From: Meandrina meandrites
Taxonomy: Eukaryota > Cnidaria > Anthozoa > Scleractinia > Meandrinidae
Length of the DNA stretch: 64,000 nt
Assembly: GCA_963693305.1 (NCBI GenBank)
Contig: OY855906.1
Location: forward strand, 19,673,161-19,737,160
Direction: 5' to 3'
Below the pieces are notes generated by a model, which was given only the letters and a program-made list of their open reading frames with translations, did not search any database and was not told where the DNA came from. The position numbers and the translations under genes were made by a program. Within the stretch, counting starts at the first letter, position 1; each line of letters starts with the position of its first letter. This document shows, in pieces, positions 58,081-64,000 of the stretch.

Positions 58081-59313
58081 GGGGTTCAAGCTTTGTTCTC
58101 ACCCACTGCCATTTAATTTTACAACCTTGATAGACAAGTTAATATTATTAAAATAGCTATAATTATATATTTGCCCTTTTACTTAGTTAGGATGCAGAAG
58201 CATTCATTATCACAACAGGAATATCCACAAAATTATCGTTAAAACTGCAGTTGAAACTGTTTTTTTTTTTCAGTTTTCAACCTGTTTATATAAATATATA
58301 ATTGTACTTATTGGGTCATATTTTGATTTGCAGACTTGGGACCTTCTGAGAATTGTTGTCTATGGTTTCCTTGCATTTTGTGAATGGTTTTTTGGTAATG
58401 TGTCCCCTGATGGGAAATATTTTATAAGCCCATTAAGGATCAATGGAAGTGCCCTAGAATCCGTCTTTAGCGTTCTCAAGCATGCAAGTGGGGGCAACCT
58501 TTCAGCTTTAAGCTATGGACCTGCTCTTGGGAGATTCATTTACAGAAAGGGAGAGGTGGTTGTCAACCAATATTCAGAACTTGGTTACCGTGATGTAACT
58601 TTAGGTTTAGATGGAGGGCTTTCACATGTTGTACAGGTAAAAGCCAACCATGTCAGTGCAAACATCACCCAGTTTAAATTTCCACCAGAGATTAGCCAAT
58701 CAACAATAGGGGGAAGGGAAGGCAGTAATGCATGTACCTTAATAGCAGTTCAGTTTGGAGCATACTGTCTGAGAAACAACCTTGATATCTCACTCTTTTG
58801 GGACAAACTTCCTCAAATTTGGTCTGAATCCTTCATATCCTTCTTATCAAGCCTAAACTACGTATGCCTACTGTACTTAGGGATTCTAGCAAGTAAATTC
58901 AATTATTGGAGAACACGGTTTTGCCTCACTCCAATTGCTTTCTTGTCACCGTGGACGTTGTTTCCCTTTATCCCAATGTGGATACCAAGAAAGCATTGGT
59001 AGCCCTCAACCTCCTCCTTCGAGAGACTCCATTGTTGATTCAGCTCGCTAGGCTGGTTTTAGAGAATAATTTCTTATCCTCGGAGTTTAGCTCCGCCATC
59101 TTTCATCAAGAGTATAGTATCGCCATGGGCACCCCATTTGCAGTCACAGTAGCCAATGCATTTATGTATCATTATGAGAAAGATATCGTACAGAAATATT
59201 CCAGTTATCTTACTCTTTATCAGCGGTATATCGATGATATTTTTGCCATTTGGGTTGGTCCCAAAGATACCCTTCTAGAATTTCTGGACACTCTTGACAA
59301 CAAAACAGATCGT

Positions 59314-59560
59314 GAAAGTGATATGTGATCTTTGCAGTGAATTTCCAATAAGCAATTGGAATGAAGAAGCCTGAAAAAAATCAGGGCTTCAACGGGATTC
59401 GAACCCGTGAGCTCCGCGATACCGGTGCGATGCTCTACCAACTGAGCTATGAAGCCACACATTGGGAGCGAGGTCTGAATTGGAAATTCACTGCGAAGAT
59501 CACATATCACTTTCATATATATCCGCAGTTCATATATGAATCATTTCATATACTACACGT
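59314..59560 (-). mobile_element. tRNA-derived insertion with inverted flanks
   Basis: Interrupts the Penelope RT frame. The 13-bp duplication CAAAACAGATCGT is at 59301-59313 and 59561-59573. A tRNA-like core is flanked by inverted 35-bp arms (GAAAGTGATATGTGATCTT... left, its complement right, ending about 59514), followed by a 46-bp AT-rich tail. The duplication length fits target-primed retrotransposition, as for a SINE. Confidence 0.85.
59385..59456 (-). tRNA. tRNA-Thr-like sequence (GGT anticodon), within the insertion
   Basis: The minus strand folds as a 72-nt cloverleaf. 7-bp acceptor GGCTTCA/TGAAGCC, D arm GCTCAGTTGGTAGAGC, T arm with GGGTTCGAATCCC, including both internal promoter boxes. 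Anticodon by position is GGT. Position 33 is C instead of the universal T, there is an A-C mismatch at the base of the anticodon loop, and no CCA is encoded. More likely a repeat-embedded tRNA relative than a working tRNA gene. Confidence 0.65.
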
Positions 59561-59863
59561 CAAAACAGATCGTATAAAGCTTACTTATTGTATTAGCGAT
59601 AGTAGCATTTCCTTTCTCGATTTGTTTCTCTATAGGGATGCTTCAACTAATGTACTGCAGTTTTCTACATTTCAAAAGCCTCTTAACAAATATTTATATA
59701 TACCCTTCGAGTCGTTTCATCCATCCATTCGTTTCATCCATTCGCCTGTTTACTAGAGGCATTACCGAGAGGTTTGTATACGCAAATCCGTAGGTGTTGT
59801 TTTTTGCGAAATGCAGAACTGTATCTAGGTATATATACAGGTATACTTGATTGTATTGTTAAA

Positions 59864-59906
59864 CTCCCTGAAGAAGTGTGCGCTAGTCACACAAAACGCG
59901 TAGGAG
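59864..59906 (+). ncRNA. Hammerhead-like ribozyme motif
   Basis: Order: CTCC, CTGAAGA, A, stem GTGTG-loop-CACAC, AAAAC, GC, GTA, GGAG. CTGAAGA fits the conserved CUGANGA box; GTA is an allowed cleavage triplet; CTCC pairs with GGAG; C-GC-G gives the minimal stem III. The second box reads AAAA where GAAA is expected, so this copy may not cleave. Penelope-like elements are known to carry hammerhead motifs. Confidence 0.55.
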
Positions 59907-59935
59907 AAAATAAAAAAGTTTTACAACTCAAGTAG

Positions 59936-60959
59936 TTCGCAGACGTGTCCCTTGGGTAATTCTATCACTGTGTTGCGCATGTGTGAACTGAAAACTGAAT
60001 ACATAATGAATTACACACTTTGACCGTGTTGAAGTCCTAATGTGGTAGTGAAAAAAAAAAACGTTGTCCGAAAATCTTCCACTGTTAGGGCCAATGAACC
60101 ACACACAAGCAATCTGGGTCTTTATTTGTATGGGCTGAATAGGTCCTCACTTAAGAAACCAAACAAAATATATACAAAATAACACATCCATGCCTGGTGT
60201 AACACAAGCGTTTGCTTTCAAAACATTCCAAAACAATGAAAAGAAAGCATCAGAAAGGCAGAAGAAAGAGATGGAAACAGTGGAAAGTGGAAAGCTCGTC
60301 ATCAATTGCAGACTTTTGCTCCACTCAAAGTAAATTAGAAAGCACACCTTTACCTTTGGCAGCATCCTGTCAATGGTACACAAAACAAGGAGAACTTAGC
60401 AAGGCAAATAAAATTAGAATGGCCTTAAGACAAAGTGCGCAAAGTGGAGAATTCTTGGTAAACAATGAAACGTTTGCTTTTGTTTCAACATCCAGAACAA
60501 CGGAATCCTTGTTGGAAGTATAACCCGCCTAGAGGGGAAGATCTCTGCCGCCGACTCATCAGAAAGAGTACGCTTGTCTGGAATACTGGACGTTGCTCGC
60601 TGTCTGAGGGAAACTTTTCCCTTATTGAAAACACAGAAGGCAGGAAATATGTACCACACGAGCAAATGCAGTAACAGTGCTCGAAATTAGCGGTTGCCTG
60701 AGACAACTAAAACTTCGTTTGGGCAACCATTATTTAGGAAAAATAAAGGGCTGGTTGCCTGAGAAAAATTCGCCAGACAACACAGGAAAAAATTACATTA
60801 CTGTGATGCGTAACAATAAAGAACTGAAGCTATGAACTTGAGACATGAAAATAGCTCTAAATGCAGGGCTCGATACGGTCGCCAATGCGACTAACATTTC
60901 ATAAAAATTCTATATTCTATGTATAAGATTCTTATTCTATGGATAAGATTTTAGCTTTG
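59936..60959. other. No recognised gene
   Basis: A Lys/Arg- and Ser-rich 96-codon frame (60236-60523) has no recognised domain. The remainder shows nothing supported. Confidence 0.35.
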
Positions 60960-61310
60960 AATATTTGAGGGCTAAACAGCTCGAAGTGTTTTCTACACCT
61001 CAAACAATTAAAAGGTGGGAAGCAGAATGGGGTGGCAAAATTGCTTACAATCATAGATCTTCACACAGTAGAGGAGTACTGATTTTGTTCAAACCACGAC
61101 TCGACATCAGTATTGAAAAGATCACCACAGATAATTATGGAAGATGCGTCCTAGCTGAAACCATTTTAGCCGATAAGAAGACAATTTTCGTTAACATCTA
61201 CGCACCCAATGAGGCAAGGCATCAAATCTCTTTCCTTGCTGAACTTTCCAATTCTTTCCTTAGGGATCAGTGACAATGTTGTCCAGGGAGGCGATTTCAA
61301 CTGCGTAATT
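60960..61310 (+). pseudogene. L1-like LINE endonuclease fragment
   Basis: EVFSTPQTIKRWEAEWGG, then HSRGVLILFKPRLDISIEK, TIFVNIYAPNEARHQISFL, and after a frame change VVQGGDF. These are APE-type endonuclease blocks as at 37887-38480. Both ends are missing. Confidence 0.75.
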
Positions 61311-61510
61311 GTGTTATTTTGACCAGGTTAAAATAGGTAATTTTCAACAGTAATTCTAATGGTATACGGTAATTCAAGACAATCGGTTAATTATTGCTCA
61401 GTTCGTACGGTTTATTAACCTACGTTGTTCAGACAGGTGTGTAGTTTCTTTCCTTGAATTCAGTGCAAGTTAGCGTTGTTCTCTGTGTTTCTTGTTTTGT
61501 TCTATTTAAA

Positions 61511-62650
61511 ATGGCCCACAATCTACGAGACAAACCAAGGGTTGATTACATGAAACTAAATGAGGGCCATTTAAGTGGCTCCGAAGACAAGATCTTTACG
61601 CTCTTCACTAAATCATCTTCAGACGTGCCCGGGCAAGGGGTGTGTGGTGGTGCTGAAGATAAACAGGACAGTGAGCTCCGTCACCTGAAAGAGTTATTGG
61701 CTGCCGAGGAAAGGACTCAATCAGATGTTAAACTCCAGAGAAAGGAGGCAGAGCACGCGAAAGAAAAAGATCGATTGCAGGCACGGCTGGATAAGCTGTA
61801 TGCGTCCTTGCTCAAGGTTCTAAACAGAGTGAACCTTCAAATCCCGCTACGTCACACGATTTACGGTCCTTTGATTCTCTGGCTCGTGAGGTTGAAAAAC
61901 AACTAGGGAAGATGGGCCTAACTGAACACAAGCCGACTGATTCTGACTCAGACTCTGACAACAGTTCTCCTGAGGAAGAGAAGGATTCTCGGCATCTCTC
62001 ATGCTGACACAGAGGAAAGAAATTAAAATCTGGTAAAACCGCTAAGGTCATCTCTAGAGTGGTGCGGCCTCAAATTTGGCCCCAAAGTGAACTTTCCCTA
62101 AGTTATGTCAGCAAGGATGTGCGTTATGATGATCTCTCAATAGAGGAATTTGTAGCGGGATACAGTAATATTTTTTCTTTAACCACAATTTCGCAGAAAG
62201 AGTGCCAGGCCAGAGTTGAGCATTTGACGCATATGTAGCAAGCCAGCATATACGAATGGAGTGTGGTGAGAGCCTTTCATGCAGCTGTGCTTATGGAAAT
62301 AGAGCATGGTCGTCTGAATTGGGGGGATTCGTTTACGTCACTGGAAATTCGGGCCATGGCAGGATGCGCAAAGTGAGCAACGTTGGTTGCTGTCTTGAAG
62401 GAGCTTAGGAAAAACGCCCCCAATATTTTATTTTGTCGTGAGTTTCAACGAAGATCATTATGCCCAGGTCAAGGGCGAACGGAAATGGCTTTGTCACATT
62501 TGTGCAAATTGCTGGGTCAAAGATAAGGTCAAGAAATTTCATTCCGAGTTTTCGCCAGATTGCCCTCATAGATCACAAGGACCACAACAGGTGCCCGCAA
62601 CCGCGGGTGAGGCGTGACTACCTCAAGACTTTTGTTACAAAGATCGAATA
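61511..62650 (+). pseudogene. Gag-like ORF1 of an unassigned retroelement, frameshifted
   Basis: ATG at 61511 starts a charged coiled-coil region (to about 61830; KELLAAEERTQSDVKLQRKE). Frames then shift: RPQIWPQSELSLSYVSKDVR and YDDLSIEEFVAGYSNIF (about 62060-62180), WSVVRAFHAAVLMEIEHGRL (about 62260), and a Cys-rich end with WLCHICANCWVKDKVKKF (about 62490-62560). I recall this gag-like set from cnidarian retroelements but cannot assign the class; DIRS-like or gypsy-like are both possible. No RT follows before 63002. Confidence 0.5.
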
Positions 62651-63001
62651 ACAGAACATTCTGTACTTTCACAAGCTTCTTCTTGCACGTTTTCAGATAT
62701 TGTTGTTCATGACAACGCAAGACCATTTTCCCATGAGTTTTCTCCTCTTTTTGAGCGTGACTTTCCTCATAACAGACTTGGTCGCTGGTTTGTACGACGC
62801 TACTGGAGTCGCAACTGGCGACAGCAGCGAGTCTTTTGCTCTTCGTGACAGTGCCTGTTTATCTACGGAGCGAGACGTTTTTAGAGTTGACAATGATTTT
62901 CTGGCATTGCAGCTTCATCTTCATGAAGTGATTCACACGTCAGGCGTGTATAATCACAACCACTGCAGGATACTGTTGTCTTTGACTTTGAACATTTCAT
63001 T
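62651..63001. other. No recognised gene
   Basis: A 113-codon frame (62700-63041) starts with a hydrophobic stretch resembling a signal peptide, but a second frame across the same DNA also looks coding-like (VVHDNARPFSHEFSPLFER), so I assign neither. Confidence 0.3.
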
Positions 63002-64000
63002 CACAGGAAAAAAATTCAAAAACCCAATGATGGTTTTTTAAGTGGGAAATGGTAATTTAACCATTGTTAAAAACCATCCATAATTACCATTAATGGGTTC
63101 TTTTTCAAACCCATTAATGGTTTTCCTAAAACCCAGTAATGGTTTTTGAAGATGGGAAATGGTAATTTAACCATTTTTAAAAACCATCCAAGAGAAATTG
63201 TGAATAACTATTAATGTTTTCTGTCCATAAACCCATCAATGGAATTTTTTTAAATCCCAACAGGTTTTCGAATGGGAAAAGCTGTTTAACCACTCTTGAA
63301 ACCATTCATAGAAAAGTTAAGTTAAATAATTACCAATAATGTTTCTGTCTTTAAACCCATTAATGGGATTTTTTAGAAACCCAAACATGTTCAAAATAGG
63401 AAACATAAGTTTAAACACGCCTCTCAAAAACCATTCATGGGAAATAGTGATTAATGACCAATAATGTTTTCTGTCATTACACCCATCAATGATATCCTTT
63501 TGAAACCCAAACATGTTTAAAATGGAAAATAGTATATTTATCCACTATCAAAAACCATTCAGGGGAAAAGGATTTAATAATAATTACTGTATTGCCATTA
63601 CATTTTCTGACCTAAAAAGTTGTCCATGGGAAAAGGTGGATAACAAATTTCCAATTGAACAATAATGTGCAGTATGCTAATAACATGCAGTTTAATTGAA
63701 ACACTGATGCTTAATTTATGTAGAGGATGCCAACTCAAGAACACCCACTTGTAAGAAGCCTGCAAAAATGTGTTCTTTATGCTGTGAATCAAAGCCTATG
63801 GTAAAGCTAAAATACAAGTTTGAGCTTCATACAATTAAGCAATAAAAATCAAATTTCAATGTTTACTAACCAAGAACTGCAGTTGTAATGGATGCAACAA
63901 ATACAAATTTTAAACTTTTAGTGAAAGCTAACCTACCCTATTCCGAAGAACAATATACTCACTGAATTCAGTATTGATATGGGCACAGAATAATGGCATT
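63002..64000. mobile_element. Left end of a second CACTA-type element
   Basis: Starts CACAGGAAAAAAAT, the same 14 bases as the element at 47740. A different subterminal array follows (63020 to about 63620): degenerate units of roughly 110-130 bp with AAACCCATTAATGGTTTT, GGGAAATGGTAATTTAACCA and AAAAACCATCCA in both orientations. The element runs off the window. No gene is seen in the visible part. Confidence 0.7.

Larger units (their letters stand above)
53058..58835 (+). pseudogene. Multi-exon DDE transposase (P/Kolobok-like), 3' truncated
   Basis: Exons 53058-54174, 54311-54358, 54694-54935, 55270-55743, 56095-56319, 56646-56850, 57233-57285 and 58334 to about 58835. All splice sites are GT-AG, phases agree, and no stop occurs in about 955 codons. 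The N-terminal part is Lys/Ser-rich, then conserved blocks (YLKNLRYACDIISLTEKH, LIFADGSWRFQCTIYGF). Likely catalytic positions are MMWDEVK, IILCDGASSNL and, near the end, [30 protein letters not shown] spans an exon junction. A GGREGSNACTLIAVQ block starts the C-terminal region, which breaks off into Penelope-like sequence. The family name is my recollection of similar proteins, not a proven match. Confidence 0.7.
47729..58840 (+). mobile_element. TTAA-type (P/Kolobok-like) transposon, right end lost
   Basis: The left terminus AGGGGCACTGT follows TTAA (47725-47728). After the inserted CACTA element, the same sequence continues at 52407 with CACGGACATTTTTTGAC into a leader and a multi-exon transposase gene. 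TTAA next to an AGGG-like end suggests Kolobok; the transposase motifs also recall P-type enzymes. The right end is missing because Penelope-like sequence starts at about 58840. Left-end assignment is inference from continuity across the CACTA insertion. Confidence 0.5.
58840..59935 (+). mobile_element. Penelope-like retroelement fragment, RT domain
   Basis: Frame 58906-59328 has NCFLVTVDVVSLYPNVDTKK (first Asp), QEYSIAMGTPFAVTVANAFM, and YQRYIDDIFAIWVGP (YIDD catalytic box). RT continues after a 247-bp insertion with the SISFLDLFLYRDASTNVLQF and KPLNKYLYIPFESFHPS segment at about 59574-59740. These are Penelope RT motifs. The GIY-YIG endonuclease is absent. 5'-truncated at about 58840, where the upstream transposase gene ends. 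A 3' region with a hammerhead-like motif and an A-rich end follows. Confidence 0.85.

Noticed and set aside
57848..58156. 102-codon frame
   Set aside because: Entirely a reading of the MITE and its flank.
59361..59756. 131-codon frame with NGIRTRELRDTGAM
   Set aside because: The first part is a translation of the tRNA-like sequence; such pseudo-peptides arise wherever this repeat is inserted.
62700..63041. Possible secreted protein with N-terminal hydrophobic stretch
   Set aside because: Its C-terminus runs into the CACTA-type terminal repeat, and an overlapping frame looks equally coding-like.

Overview
This window is animal genomic DNA made almost entirely of transposable elements. It has short exons with GT...AG boundaries, AT-rich intergenic DNA, and ancient elements of many classes stacked on one another. 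The mix (Ginger, Penelope-like, BEL/Pao, DIRS-like, L1-like LINEs, CACTA-type and TTAA-type DNA transposons) points to a marine invertebrate. An anthozoan cnidarian such as a coral or anemone relative is most likely, but that is inference; no diagnostic host gene is complete.

Layout. 1-7 kb: a foldback repeat, a CGTAAAGA-rich tract, a minus-strand L1-like reverse transcriptase (RT) fragment and a DIRS-like fragment. 7160-8164 and 31370-32384: two copies of a TTAA-flanked, piggyBac-like non-autonomous element. 8974-12594: a complete two-gene Tc1/mariner-superfamily transposon with about 176-bp terminal inverted repeats (TIRs), TA target duplication and convergent ORFs. 13407-16738: a near-identical 1,663-bp tandem duplication of chimeric retroelement and spliced-gene sequence. 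About 18.0-18.9 kb: a gypsy fragment. 20.4-29.6 kb: candidate short exons of a host gene, one of them split by a 7.5-kb Ginger-like transposon (21441-28956) that carries an integrase and an OTU-protease/F-box-like ORF. An internally deleted L1-like LINE sits inside this transposon.

34.0-36.1 kb: a decayed gypsy pol. About 36.5-47.7 kb: an L1-like LINE whose endonuclease is split by a nearly intact 6.3-kb BEL/Pao element (38481-44786) with 169-bp LTRs. 47729 to about 58840: the left end and a multi-exon transposase gene of a TTAA-type (P/Kolobok-like) element. A CACTA-type element (47740-52403) is inserted 11 bp inside this left end. The CACTA-type element carries an intact six-exon gene for a 304-residue SAM-domain protein and dense CCAATGTTGG arrays at both ends. 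The transposase gene is cut off by a Penelope-like RT fragment, which itself holds a tRNA-derived insertion and ends in a hammerhead-like motif. 61-63 kb: LINE endonuclease and gag-like remnants. 63002 to the window end: the left end of a second CACTA-type element sharing the first 14 terminal bases of the first but with a different subterminal array.

The window reads as layers of insertion: host exon <- Ginger <- LINE; LINE <- BEL; TTAA element <- CACTA; Penelope <- tRNA element. Most target-site duplications are visible, so relative ages can be ordered. Coordinates of decayed fragments are approximate, and all family names rest on motif recognition without database searches.
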